Origin: an uncultured Myxococcales bacterium
Lineage (GTDB): Bacteria; Myxococcota_A; UBA9042
Assembly (NCBI GenBank): GCA_903929795.1
Contig: CAIYWC010000161.1
Span: forward strand, 16,070-80,069
Length of the DNA stretch: 64,000 bases
Direction: 5' to 3'
Both the position numbers and the translations under genes were made by a program. The notes beneath the pieces are model-generated. The model saw nothing but the letters and a program-made list of their open reading frames with translations. It was not told the DNA's origin and did not search any database. Within the stretch, counting starts at the first letter, position 1; each line of letters begins with the position of its first letter. Below are positions 32,814 through 41,419 of this stretch, one piece after another.

Positions 32814-32953
32814 GATGGGCTCTTGCGCCGATGGGCGCGCGCGAAGTGTGCGCGTCTACGCGACTTGCGGCAAGCGCTACCGCCGCTTGCGCATCGTCCA
32901 GTGCCGTGGCACACCGGCCAATGGGCGCGGCTGCGTCCACTTCCGGAGACGCT

Positions 32954-34063
32954 GTGAAGTCCGCCGCACTTGCCTTGGTTCCCCTGCTCGCCGCGCTGGC
33001 CGCTTGCGGATCTCCGGCCGCCGCTGCGCCCGGGACCGATGCCGCCGCTGCCGTGGATGCGGCCGCCGATGCGTCGCTGGCCGACAACGCAGGCGATGCG
33101 CTGGCTGATGCCGCCGAAGCCGCCAGCCTGGATGCGCCCGCTGGCGAGGTGGCTCCAGCTGACGTGTTCGCGGCGGATGTGGTGGAACCGCATGGTTTGA
33201 CAGTGGATTTTCGCGCCTGGCTGGCTGCGCATGGCGAGGACGTCGCTGGCCTGGCGCGGGACGACCTGGACGGCGGCAGCTTTGGCGGGCGCGCGTCTTC
33301 CGGCCAGCCGCTGACGCACGACCCGGTGATTTTCATCCACGGCAACGCGGACAAGGCGCTGGGCACCGCGACGGGGCAGACCGGCTGGACGGCGTCGCGC
33401 GCCTATTTTCTGCAGCATGGCTACACCGGCGCGGAATTGTACGCCACGACCTGGGGGCCGGCCGACGCGACGCTGGCGGCGCAGCAATTCCATTCACGCA
33501 AGAATATTATGCAGTTGCGGCATTTTGTCGCGGCAGTGCTGGCGTACACCGGCGCGGCGAAAGTTGACATCGTCGCGCACTCGATGGGCGTGACACTGGC
33601 GCGCAAGGTCGTGCTGGGCGGGCAGGGCAACGACCCGACCGACGGCGGCGCGTATACCGTCGGCCCGGCGCTGACCGGCCAGGTCGACGCGTTCGTGGCC
33701 ATCGCCGGCGCGAACCTCGGGCTGGTCGCGTGTTTCATGACCGGACCGACGACGCCGACCTGCGATGCGCAAAATGGCTTGTATCCCGGGATGTTGGCCG
33801 GCACGCAGGTGGTCGGTCGATCGGCGTTTCTGGACGATCTGCTGGCGCAAACCGGCTACGAAGGCGCCTTTCGCTTCAGCCTCTGGTCGAGCGTCGACGA
33901 GGTGATCGGCTACGGCGACCTCGTCTACGGCCAGCTGACGAGCCGCCTGGCGGACCAGACCGGCGAAATCGCCTTTGCCAGCGCGCCGTACGGCCATTTT
34001 GGCCTCAAGGACCTGACTGCGCCGCAGCAGCTTGGCGTCGTGCTGAACCACCAGGCGCCGTGA
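32954..34063 (+). CDS. Lipoprotein lipase/esterase, class 2 lipase-like
   Basis: A 369-residue lipoprotein with signal LVPLLAALAACGS and an Asp/Ala-rich tether of about 70 residues containing no Lys. The alpha/beta-hydrolase domain has oxyanion motif VIFIHGNADKALG, GWTASRAYFLQHGYTGAELYATTWG (class 2 lipase feature) and the nucleophile elbow VAHSMGVTLARK. The acidic residue and His of the triad are probably in the C-terminal third (SSVDEVIGYGD and YGHFGLKD). The GTG at 32954 was chosen because GGAG lies 5 bases upstream and the signal peptide starts there. The substrate is probably an ester or lipid at the cell surface. Confidence 0.82.
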   Translation: MKSAALALVPLLAALAACGSPAAAAPGTDAAAAVDAAADASLADNAGDALADAAEAASLDAPAGEVAPADVFAADVVEPHGLTVDFRAWLAAHGEDVAGLARDDLDGGSFGGRASSGQPLTHDPVIFIHGNADKALGTATGQTGWTASRAYFLQHGYTGAELYATTWGPADATLAAQQFHSRKNIMQLRHFVAAVLAYTGAAKVDIVAHSMGVTLARKVVLGGQGNDPTDGGAYTVGPALTGQVDAFVAIAGANLGLVACFMTGPTTPTCDAQNGLYPGMLAGTQVVGRSAFLDDLLAQTGYEGAFRFSLWSSVDEVIGYGDLVYGQLTSRLADQTGEIAFASAPYGHFGLKDLTAPQQLGVVLNHQAP

Positions 34064-34107
34064 CGGCAGCACCGATGCAGTGCGTCGGATTTGCCTCGGC
34101 CGTGCGC

Positions 34108-34137
34108 TTGCCCGGGACGTTTGCGGCGTGCTAGGGT
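34108..34137 (+). promoter_or_regulatory. Possible promoter of the disrupted outer-membrane protein gene
   Basis: TTGCCC (34108-34113) and TAGGGT (34132-34137), 18-base spacer, 25 bases before the GAGGAA-ATG start. Confidence 0.35.
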
Positions 34138-34162
34138 GCCGTTTACACGGGAGGAACGGACG

Positions 34163-35041
34163 ATGCAAGCAAGGCAACAAGTGGTGAAGGGCGCGATCGC
34201 AATGGGTCTGCTGCTCAGCGTCGGCGGCTGCATGACCGGCGGCACGTTGCGCAGCGCCCGGACGCTGTCGCCCGGCGTCGGCGAGTGGGGCATCGGCTGG
34301 ACGGCGACGAAATACGACACCGGCGACCTCACGGTGAAGACCACCGACAGCAAGGGCGCCACGCAGACGACGACGACGCCCAACACGGCGGGCTCGATCG
34401 TCATCCCGAACATCCTGCCGGAAGTGAATTACCACCTCGGCATCATCGACAACCTGGAGATCGGCGGCCGCGCGTCGCTGGGCGCGCTGACCTTTGAGGC
34501 CGACGTCAAGTACCGATTTTTCAACGCCTATGGCCTGCACCTCGCCGTGGATCCGACAATCGGCTACGCGCCGTTCGTGTTCGTGCAGATGGTCCAGCTG
34601 ACGCTGCCGGTGCTCGCGACGTACGAATTCACGCCCAATATTTCGCTGCTGCTTGGCGTCAAGGGCGGCTACTGGGCGCTCTCGCAGATGGGCAGCGGCA
34701 CGAGCAGCAACAGCCTCTCGTCGTAGCTCAGCGGTAGCGGACCGTCGGTCGGCGGCGCGATCGGCGTGGAATTTCGCGGCAAGACGTTCGCGCTGCGGCC
34801 GTTTGTCGACTTCACGCACATCTTCGAGAGCTACAAGGCGACCGTCACCGACACGTCCGGCACCGGCTACACGTCGACGGCGGACGAGTCGTTTGGCTTG
34901 ACGCTGACGACGTTTGGCATCGCAGTGTCGTGGTTTACCGGCTTGGAGCTCGAGAAGCTGGAGAAGATGGACGACAAGCTCGACCGCATCGAGCGCAAAA
35001 TCGACGATCAGAAGAAGTCCGCGACGCCGCCGCAGCTGTAG
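34163..35041 (+). pseudogene. Outer-membrane beta-barrel-like lipoprotein gene split by an in-frame amber codon
   Basis: The ATG at 34163 follows GAGGAA at 7 bases and starts a lipoprotein signal (LLSVGGCMTGG, Cys near residue 24). The frame runs with barrel-like alternating strands to a TAG at 34724-34726. Without any frame change it then continues from CTC AGC GGT to 35041, including EFRGKTFALRPFVDFTH and a coiled-coil end (KLEKMDDKLDRIERKIDDQKK). Read through, the protein would be about 292 residues. A nonsense mutation, a sequencing error or programmed readthrough are all possible. An internal ATG at 34766 has no ribosome-binding site. The intact protein probably sits in the outer membrane; family unknown. 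Confidence 0.7.
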
Positions 35042-35090
35042 CTTTCAGGCCACTGTGCGTCGTGGTCGGCCTTGGACCCAGCCGCTGGCG

Positions 35091-35119
35091 TTGCGCCCGG
35101 ACGCGTTGGCCCGTAGGCT
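35091..35119 (+). promoter_or_regulatory. Predicted promoter of the DUF3105 gene
   Basis: TTGCGC (35091-35096) and TAGGCT (35114-35119) with a 17-base spacer, 40 bases before the ATG at 35159. Confidence 0.45.
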
Positions 35120-35158
35120 GTTGCCGCTCCACGACTGCGTGGCTGGCCGGGTGACACG

Positions 35159-36001
35159 ATGACACAGCCCCTCTTTCGTTTTTTGCTCCCACTCGCGTGT
35201 GCGCTTTGCGCTGCGTGCGAGCCGACTTACCCGCAGACGGACGACGCGACCGCTGACTCGGCTGCCGGGACGGACGCCGCAATCGTCGCCGACACGCGGA
35301 CGGATGCCGTCGCGGATTCGGCTGTGGACACGCAACCGCTGACGGACACGACCGGCACCGACGCGCTCGCGGATACCCATCCGGACGTGCCGGGCGACGT
35401 GCCGGACATCCAGACCGACGCGCCGCTGGACACGCCGGACGGCTTCGTGCCGATGCCGGTGAGCGCGACGAATATCGACGTCGTCGGGCTGTCCTGGGCG
35501 TGCACGGACACGGCGTGGCAGCCGGGCACCTGCGCGCCGGGCGTGCTGCTGAATCCGCCGCTGCTGCCGGGGATTCACGTCGACCTGCCGTACCCGATCA
35601 CCTACACGGACGTGCCGCCGAGTTCGGGCACGCACCGGCCGGTCTGGGGCAAGTGGGGCGAATACGTGTTCTTGCCCGAGCAGCGCTGGCTGCACAACCT
35701 GGAGCACGGCGCGATCGCGTTCCTGTACAACCCGTGCGTGCCGTCGGCGACGGTGGACGCGCTGCGGGCGATCGCCAAGGCCCAGCCGGTCGACGGGACC
35801 GGGCCGTTTCGCTGGGTGCTGACGCCGTATCCGGGCCTGCCGAGCGCGTTTGCCCTGCTGTCCTGGGGCCACATCTACGAGGCGGAGTGCGTCAAAAGCG
35901 ATGAAATCGCAGCGTTTATTCTGGCGCACTACCGCCAAGCGCCTGAAGACGAGCCGACGCCCGGCGCCTACGAAGAGCTATGGCTGAACAACTGGCCGTA
36001 G
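35159..36001 (+). CDS. DUF3105 lipoprotein with Asp/Thr-rich tether
   Basis: A 280-residue lipoprotein: signal LPLACALCAACEP (Cys at about residue 20), then an acidic, Lys-free tether of about 75 residues full of Asp, Thr and Ala. A DUF3105 domain follows, recognised from PPSSGTHRPVWGKWGEY, then WLHNLEHGAIAFLYNPC, then WGHIYE. The conserved His residues (SGTH, LEHG) suggest metal binding, but the family has no known function. Cysteines at WACTD, GTCAP, NPC and AEC may form disulfides. It is third in a run of surface-protein genes. Confidence 0.82.
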   Translation: MTQPLFRFLLPLACALCAACEPTYPQTDDATADSAAGTDAAIVADTRTDAVADSAVDTQPLTDTTGTDALADTHPDVPGDVPDIQTDAPLDTPDGFVPMPVSATNIDVVGLSWACTDTAWQPGTCAPGVLLNPPLLPGIHVDLPYPITYTDVPPSSGTHRPVWGKWGEYVFLPEQRWLHNLEHGAIAFLYNPCVPSATVDALRAIAKAQPVDGTGPFRWVLTPYPGLPSAFALLSWGHIYEAECVKSDEIAAFILAHYRQAPEDEPTPGAYEELWLNNWP

Positions 36002-36085
36002 CCGCAGCAGCTGCGTGAGAATTCCCCGCGGTTTTTGTGTAGGCTGTCGCTACCTTGCGGGCTGCCACAGCCATTGGAGTTTGTC

Positions 36086-38278
36086 ATGAAGCGCTCGATC
36101 CTGCCCCTGCTCGCGCTCGCCGCGTCGCTGCCCGCGCATGCGTACGCGTGCGGTGGCTGCTTTTCGCCGCCCGCGCCGCAAATCGACCAAACGGTTGTGC
36201 AAAATGCCGAGCGCGTGCTGTTCATGCAGGACCCGGCAACCCAGCTGACGACCGTCTGGGTGGAAGTGCGCTACAGCGGCCTGGCGAAAGATTTTGGCTG
36301 GGTGCTGCCGGTGCCCAAGCTACCGACGATCGGCGTGGGCAATACCGCCGTGCTCGACGCGCTGGATGCCCAGATGGCGATGCGCTATGCGGTGACGACA
36401 TCCGCCGCCGAGAATTGCCGCGATCCGTACGAGGGCTGCGTGGAAGGCCACCAGGCGTATCCGAGCGAAGGCGCGGCGGATGCCTCGGCCGGTGCCGATG
36501 AATCCTCCGACGCTGGCGGCACAAAAGGCGGCGGTGGCGGCGTGCAGATCCTTGCGCAAGGCACGACCGGTCCGTACGACTACGTGGTGGTCAAAAGCAC
36601 CGACGCCCAGACACTTTACAGCTGGCTGACCGGCCACGGCTACGCGCTGCCCGGCAAGGCCAAGCCGATTATCCAGAGCCACATCGACCAGGGCAACGTG
36701 TTCGTCGCCGTGCACCTGACCAACGGCGCGGGCGTCGACGCCATCAAGCCGATTACGCTGCAGATGCAGGGCGCGGACCCGTGCGTGCCGCTGCGGCTGA
36801 CGTCGATCGCCTCCGCCGATGAGCTGAATGTGCTGGTGACGATCGCGGGTCCAGGCCGTGCCGTGCCGAAGAATCACCTGAGCGTGGAGCTGAACCCGCT
36901 GCGGATGACCTTAAATTCCTATGGATTTGACGCGCCGCTGGCCTGCCTCGCGGGCACCAGCGCGGGTGTCGCGTGCGGCCGGGCGGGCAATTTTGACCAG
37001 GTCGAGTCGGCGGCGATCGATGAAGCGGGCGGCCGCGCGTTCGTCACGGAATCGTCGCTGGCGGGTGCGGACGTCAAGCTGGACGCGATCGTCGCGGCGG
37101 CGCAGTACACCGAACTGGCGGGCGTGACCAACCTGCTGGCGCTCGCGAACGTGCTGGCGCAGCCGGACTGGCAGGGCAAGCTGACCGGCGATCTGGCGGA
37201 CGCGCTGGACCCGGTGCTCAAGCTGGAGGCCGTGTTTCCGACCGTCTCGCCGCTGCAGGCGCTGGCGGATCTGCGGGCGTGCGCTCAGTATTTTGGCAAC
37301 CCGATGGGCGGCGGACCGGTATGCGCGTCGGACAATGGCCTGCCGGCGCCGGTCACGATGACGGAGTCGCAGCTGGCCGGGATCGCAGTCGACGGCGCGG
37401 CGCTGTCCAAGGCGCTGCAGGACAACCTGGGAACGCCGCTGGCGACCGTGCAAAAGCTGCTGGCGGGCAGCGCGCGCGTGACGCGGCTGGCGATGAAGAT
37501 CTCGCCCAGCGAGATGGACCGCGACCCGATTTTTGCCTTCAACCCGACGCTGCCGATTGTCCAGCCGCAGCGGCCGGTGCAGGTCAACCAGGTGTGCACC
37601 TCGGGCTGGCTGGCGCCCTATTCCTCGGGCGGCGATAGCTGGCGGCTGTCGGTGGACGGACTGGGCTCCTGGGTCGTGGCCAATGGCGGCCAACTGCCGC
37701 AGGACGCGCGGTTCGTCAATGCGCCGCTGGCGCTGGCCATCCAGGTGCTGGAGGAGAGCGGCGCGCCGGTGGATATCGCGGCGAGCGACGTGCCGGTCGT
37801 GTCGGCGGCGATCGCGGGCGCCAAGCCCGGCCAGGTGAGTCTGCCCGCGAACCTGGTCCTGAAGACGCCGGCGCCCTGGCTGCCCGCGCCGTCGGACCCG
37901 CTTGTCAACGCCGTTGTCGGCTGGCCGCAGCCGCAATATGGCTGCACGCCCAAGGCTTGCTGGGTCGATGGCGCGGCACCACCAGCGCCCAACACGGCCG
38001 GCTGTGGTGACGCGGATGCTGGCCCGACGGACGGTCAGGCGGCTGGCGACGCGGGCCCGGATGTGACGAGCGGGCCGGTGCCGGGCGTGGACTCGGCGAA
38101 TGGCTGGCTGGACAGCGGGACGGCGGATGCGTCGGCCGGTGCGCAAAAATCGGGCTGTCAGGCTTCGCGCACGGACGCGTCGCGCCTGGGCGTGCTGATC
38201 GCGCTCGCGGGCGCGGGGCTGCTCGTGCGGCGGCGGCGGTTGCAGTCGCAGCGCGACGCCGGTGCGCCGCGGGACTAG
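36086..38278 (+). CDS. DUF2330 secreted protein with C-terminal MYXO-CTERM-like sorting tail
   Basis: A 730-residue protein with signal peptide MKRSILPLLALAASLPAHAYA. DUF2330 features follow at once: ACGGCFSP and TTVWVEVRYSGLAKDFGWVL, then the PVP motif. The last 35 residues are an acidic Asp/Gly-rich stretch, a Gly-Cys, a hydrophobic helix (LGVLIALAGAGLLV) and a basic cluster RRRR. That is the arrangement of the MYXO-CTERM anchor, which is processed at the Cys for surface display in Myxococcota. The ATG at 36086 was chosen for the signal peptide. The stop codon overlaps a TAGGCT hexamer before the next gene. Function of DUF2330 unknown. Confidence 0.82.
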   Translation: MKRSILPLLALAASLPAHAYACGGCFSPPAPQIDQTVVQNAERVLFMQDPATQLTTVWVEVRYSGLAKDFGWVLPVPKLPTIGVGNTAVLDALDAQMAMRYAVTTSAAENCRDPYEGCVEGHQAYPSEGAADASAGADESSDAGGTKGGGGGVQILAQGTTGPYDYVVVKSTDAQTLYSWLTGHGYALPGKAKPIIQSHIDQGNVFVAVHLTNGAGVDAIKPITLQMQGADPCVPLRLTSIASADELNVLVTIAGPGRAVPKNHLSVELNPLRMTLNSYGFDAPLACLAGTSAGVACGRAGNFDQVESAAIDEAGGRAFVTESSLAGADVKLDAIVAAAQYTELAGVTNLLALANVLAQPDWQGKLTGDLADALDPVLKLEAVFPTVSPLQALADLRACAQYFGNPMGGGPVCASDNGLPAPVTMTESQLAGIAVDGAALSKALQDNLGTPLATVQKLLAGSARVTRLAMKISPSEMDRDPIFAFNPTLPIVQPQRPVQVNQVCTSGWLAPYSSGGDSWRLSVDGLGSWVVANGGQLPQDARFVNAPLALAIQVLEESGAPVDIAASDVPVVSAAIAGAKPGQVSLPANLVLKTPAPWLPAPSDPLVNAVVGWPQPQYGCTPKACWVDGAAPPAPNTAGCGDADAGPTDGQAAGDAGPDVTSGPVPGVDSANGWLDSGTADASAGAQKSGCQASRTDASRLGVLIALAGAGLLVRRRRLQSQRDAGAPRD

Positions 38279-38287
38279 GCTGGCGCC

Positions 38288-39202
38288 ATGCAACAGCTGG
38301 AAAATACCCCGCAATTTGGCATTCGGCGCCGACTCGGTTGGCTGGGCGTGGCGCTGGTGCTGGGCGCTTGCAACGCGGCGCGGCAGCCGCCTCTCAAGCC
38401 CAAGCCTGCCGCGGTCGTGCCTGCCGGGACGGTGGAGCGCGTCGAGGGTCGGGTCACTGCGCAGCGCACCGGGCAGCCGCCGCCGCCCCGACCGCTGGTG
38501 GCCCATGCGCAGGTTTGGCCCGACGATACGGTGACGACGGCGGCGGACGCGTCTGTCGGGATTCGCCTGGCCCGCAACGGCGCGCTGTGGGAGTTGCAGG
38601 GTGGCCAAACGCGCCGGGTGGACCAGGGGCTGGCCTGGAAGGCGGCGCGCGCGGTGCCGGCGGCGGCGCTGGCCGATGCGCCGGAGAAGCCTGCGACGGC
38701 GTCCGCCGGTCGCCATAGCGAACAGGAAGCGGCACAGTCGGCTGAAGCCGCGGTGCGTCCGACGCTCGTGCCCGATGCGCTGGCGCCGCCCGTGCCGGCC
38801 AAGCCCAAGCCGGCGCACGGCAAGCCGCGGCCGGATCGTCAGACCGAGGACTTCGCCGAGCGCAAACCGCCGCGCGGACCGCACGGATCGGTGGATGGCG
38901 GGTCGCAGGCGGTCCTCGGCGCGCTGTCGCCCGACGCCGTCCAGCGGTTCCTGCTGCCGCTGCGGCCGCGCATCGGCCGGTGTTACTCCCGCTATCTGGC
39001 CGACCATCCGGAAGTCGCGGGGCGCGTGGTGCTGCAGGTCGTGTTTGGCGCCGACGGTCGGGTGGCGTCTGCGACTGCCCAAAGCGCGACCCTGCCGGCG
39101 CAGGTGCTCACGTGCATCGAAGCCGTCGTCAAGCGCGCGCCGAAGTCACACCTCAGGTCGGTCAGCGTGCAGGTGCCGTTTATTTTCAAGAGCGTGCAGT
39201 GA
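38288..39202 (+). CDS. Lipoprotein with FecR-like and AgmX/PglI C-terminal domains
   Basis: A 304-residue lipoprotein: signal GVALVLGACNA (Cys about residue 28). Residues 45-115 look FecR-like (GTVERVEGRVTAQ, with WPDDTVTTAADASVGIRL), then a Pro/Ala/Lys-rich linker. The last 85 residues match the AgmX/PglI C-terminal domain (IGRCYSRYLADHPEVAGRVV, then FGADGRVASA, and a CIEAVVKRAP end), which resembles TonB and is found in Myxococcota gliding and envelope proteins. Two cysteines (RCY and TCIEAV) probably pair. It may link lipoprotein and peptidoglycan or adhesion complexes; this is inference. Confidence 0.78.
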   Translation: MQQLENTPQFGIRRRLGWLGVALVLGACNAARQPPLKPKPAAVVPAGTVERVEGRVTAQRTGQPPPPRPLVAHAQVWPDDTVTTAADASVGIRLARNGALWELQGGQTRRVDQGLAWKAARAVPAAALADAPEKPATASAGRHSEQEAAQSAEAAVRPTLVPDALAPPVPAKPKPAHGKPRPDRQTEDFAERKPPRGPHGSVDGGSQAVLGALSPDAVQRFLLPLRPRIGRCYSRYLADHPEVAGRVVLQVVFGADGRVASATAQSATLPAQVLTCIEAVVKRAPKSHLRSVSVQVPFIFKSVQ

Positions 39203-39211
39203 GGTCGCCAG

Positions 39212-40261
39212 TCAGACCCGCAGCACCAGCTTGCCGATGGTCGCGCCCGATTCCAGCGCCAAGTGCGCGTCGGCGACCTGCGCGAGCGGGAATTCCGTGA
39301 CCGGAATCGGCTGGGCCTGACCGCTGGCGACGCGCGCCAGCAGGAACGCCATCGCTTCGCGCAATACCGCGGTTTTATCGAACAAAAACGAGAGATTGAA
39401 CGCGAGCACGGACTTGTTGGTCGTCGTCATGTCCAGCGGATTCCAGCGCGGGGTGCGCAGCCAGCGCCAGGCGAGCCGCCACAGCGGCGTCTTGCCGCCC
39501 CCGCGATCCAGCATCGACGCGTGGCCGTAGACCACCAGCCGCCCGGCCGCGGCCAGGTGCTTGTAGCCTTGCGCCAGCGTCTCCAGACCGTTTGCATCGA
39601 GGATGATATCCACGCCGTCCGGCGCCCACTGCGCCACCGCCGGCCAGAGCTGGCCCGACGCGCGCACGACGACGCGCTCGGCGCCAAGTGCTTGCACCGT
39701 CGCCACTTTTGCTTGACTGCCCACCGTGCCGAGCACGCGACAGCCTTGCGCCACCGCCAGCTGCACCAGCGCCTGACCGACGCCGCCCGCGGCCGAGTGC
39801 ACGAGCACGCGATCGCCCGCGCGCGCCTGCGCGAGGTGGTGCAGGCCGTACCACGCCGTCAGCCACGCGACCGGAAAGGCCGCGCCCTGCGCCAGCGTCC
39901 AGCCAAGCGGCAGCGGCACAAGGTGCGCCACCGGCACGACGACCTGGCTGGCATAGCCAAAAAAGCGCGACACCGCAATGACTTGCGAGCCGACGCCCAA
40001 GCCTTGTGCCGCCAGATCGCCTTGCGCGCCGTCGCCGATGGCGTCGATCACGCCCGCGGTTTCGAATCCCGGCGTGATTGGCCAACCGACGAATTTCTTG
40101 GCGCTTTCGTACAGGCCCAGGCGAATCGCGATGTCGGCGAAATTGACGCCGATGGCCGCGACCGCGACGCGGACCTCGCCGGGACCGGGCTGCAGATCCG
40201 CGATCGTCTCCAGCTGCAGCTGTTCGCGCCCGCCGGGTCGCAAGATGGTGATGCGCTGCAT
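39212..40261 (-). CDS. NAD(P)H-dependent quinone oxidoreductase, VAT-1-like MDR family
   Basis: A 349-residue medium-chain dehydrogenase/reductase without zinc-ligand cysteines. Features are GVNFADIAIRLGLY, ITPGFETAGVI, HSAAGGVGQALVQLA (cofactor Rossmann motif) and LDMTTTNKSVLAFNLSFLF, the last typical of VAT-1-like quinone reductases. The ATG at 40261 follows GGAGG at 4 bases; the longer open frame upstream is antisense to the radical SAM gene. Substrate unknown. It diverges from the radical SAM gene, 75 bases apart. Confidence 0.85.
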   Translation of the reverse strand: MQRITILRPGGREQLQLETIADLQPGPGEVRVAVAAIGVNFADIAIRLGLYESAKKFVGWPITPGFETAGVIDAIGDGAQGDLAAQGLGVGSQVIAVSRFFGYASQVVVPVAHLVPLPLGWTLAQGAAFPVAWLTAWYGLHHLAQARAGDRVLVHSAAGGVGQALVQLAVAQGCRVLGTVGSQAKVATVQALGAERVVVRASGQLWPAVAQWAPDGVDIILDANGLETLAQGYKHLAAAGRLVVYGHASMLDRGGGKTPLWRLAWRWLRTPRWNPLDMTTTNKSVLAFNLSFLFDKTAVLREAMAFLLARVASGQAQPIPVTEFPLAQVADAHLALESGATIGKLVLRV

Positions 40262-40301
40262 GATGCCTCCGAGGCGCTGACGATGCCACGGATGGCGCGG
40301 C

Positions 40302-40330
40302 GCGACAACGGCGGCGGTGTCCCGTAAACT
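40302..40330 (+). promoter_or_regulatory. Predicted promoter of the radical SAM gene, probably leaderless
   Basis: GCGACA (40302-40307) and TAAACT (40325-40330) with a 17-base spacer. The hexamer ends 6 bases before the ATG at 40337, so transcription would begin at or next to the start codon. Confidence 0.45.
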
Positions 40331-40336
40331 GGCGGC

Positions 40337-41275
40337 ATGAAGTGGCTCGAACTCTCGCCCGGCTTTGCCTGCAACCTCCAATGCCCCGGCTGCTACTCCT
40401 GCAGCGCGGCGGATCGCGACCAGATGGACTGGCCTGAAGTGCTGCGTTGGCTGCAGTCGGCGCGGCGGCAAGGCGCGCGGCACCTGTGGCTGTCCGGCGG
40501 CGAGCCGACCCTGCGCAAGGATTTTCTGAGCACGCTGCGCGCCGCCAAGCAGCTGGGCTACCAGCGCATCAAGGTGCAGACCAACGGTTTGCTGTTTACG
40601 TACCCGCAGTTCGCGCAAAAAGCCGTGGACGCCGGGATGACGGAAGTCAACCTGCTGGTCAAGAGCCGCGATCCGGCGGTGCACGACGCGCTGATGCAGC
40701 GTCCCGGCGCGCTGGCGCTGCTGGATCAGGCGGTGGCGGTGCTCGGCGCGTTTCCCCAGCTGCGGCTGGAGGGCGATTTCCTATTGACCCAGCGCAACTT
40801 TCGCGAGCTGCCTGAACTCGTGACGCACTACGCCGGGCTGGGCTTTCGCCACTTCAACATCTGGCTGTTTTCGCTGGCGGATCAAGGCGATGCTGACCTG
40901 CGCGCCGAAGTGCCGCGCCTGACCGACGCGGTGCCGTACCTGCTGAAGGCGCTGGCCAACGCCGAGGCGCTGGGCGCGACGCTTGTGTCCCTGAACACGC
41001 CGCACTGCCTGATTCCGTCGAATGCGTGGCGACTGCAGTTCGACGCCGCCGGCATGGGACTGCTGGTTGTGAATCCCGGCGGGCACGCGTTCATGCTGGA
41101 GCAGTCGACGTTCGAGTTGGGCACCTACACCGGCGCGTGCGCGACGTGCGCTGTGCGCGCGAATTGCCATGGTTTGCGCAAGGATTACATCGCGGTACAC
41201 GGCGATGGCGAACTGCGCGCGGTGACGGCGCAAGAGGCAGCGGGGCATGACGCGCGCGGGCAGACGCTGGATTAG
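40337..41275 (+). CDS. Radical SAM protein with C-terminal Cys-rich auxiliary region
   Basis: A 312-residue radical SAM enzyme. The N-terminal Fe-S motif is CNLQCPGC (CxxxCxxC), followed by the glycine-rich SGGEPTLR loop and QTNG. The C-terminus has CATCAVRANCHGL, a shortened SPASM-like cysteine set that may bind an auxiliary cluster. Families with this layout modify peptides or act as anaerobic sulfatase or heme maturases. No candidate precursor peptide is obvious nearby, so the substrate is open. It has no visible ribosome-binding site and a TAAACT hexamer 6 bases before the ATG. Confidence 0.82.
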   Translation: MKWLELSPGFACNLQCPGCYSCSAADRDQMDWPEVLRWLQSARRQGARHLWLSGGEPTLRKDFLSTLRAAKQLGYQRIKVQTNGLLFTYPQFAQKAVDAGMTEVNLLVKSRDPAVHDALMQRPGALALLDQAVAVLGAFPQLRLEGDFLLTQRNFRELPELVTHYAGLGFRHFNIWLFSLADQGDADLRAEVPRLTDAVPYLLKALANAEALGATLVSLNTPHCLIPSNAWRLQFDAAGMGLLVVNPGGHAFMLEQSTFELGTYTGACATCAVRANCHGLRKDYIAVHGDGELRAVTAQEAAGHDARGQTLD

Positions 41276-41292
41276 GACGGGCTGACCGCTGT

Positions 41293-41403
41293 CCAACATC
41301 CAATTCTTCCGGTCAAACCTGTTGCATTTCGGACTGGATCCGCGAGCGAGCACGGCCGGTGGCGCGCCTCGGATGAACGCTGTTTGATCTCGAGCTTCGC
41401 GCG
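41293..41403 (+). repeat. Dispersed intergenic repeat, copy C
   Basis: The core CTGTTGCATTTCGGACT lies at 41319-41335. Similarity to copy A covers the whole stretch, from CCAACA to GATCTCGAGCTTCG. It lies in the convergent gap between the radical SAM and MopE-like genes. The inverted repeat seen in copy A is partly lost. Confidence 0.7.
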
Positions 41404-41419
41404 ACGTGTAGGGCGGCGG

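Noticed and set aside
34724..34795. tRNA-like D-arm string (GTAGCTCAGCGGTAG) at the amber codon
   Set aside because: No acceptor or T-arm partner follows (no GGTTCGA-like box), and the sequence is coding in frame.
41316..41326. AACCTGTT in repeat copy C as another CarH operator
   Set aside because: Only 8 bases agree and it lacks the following CA and any repeat spacing.
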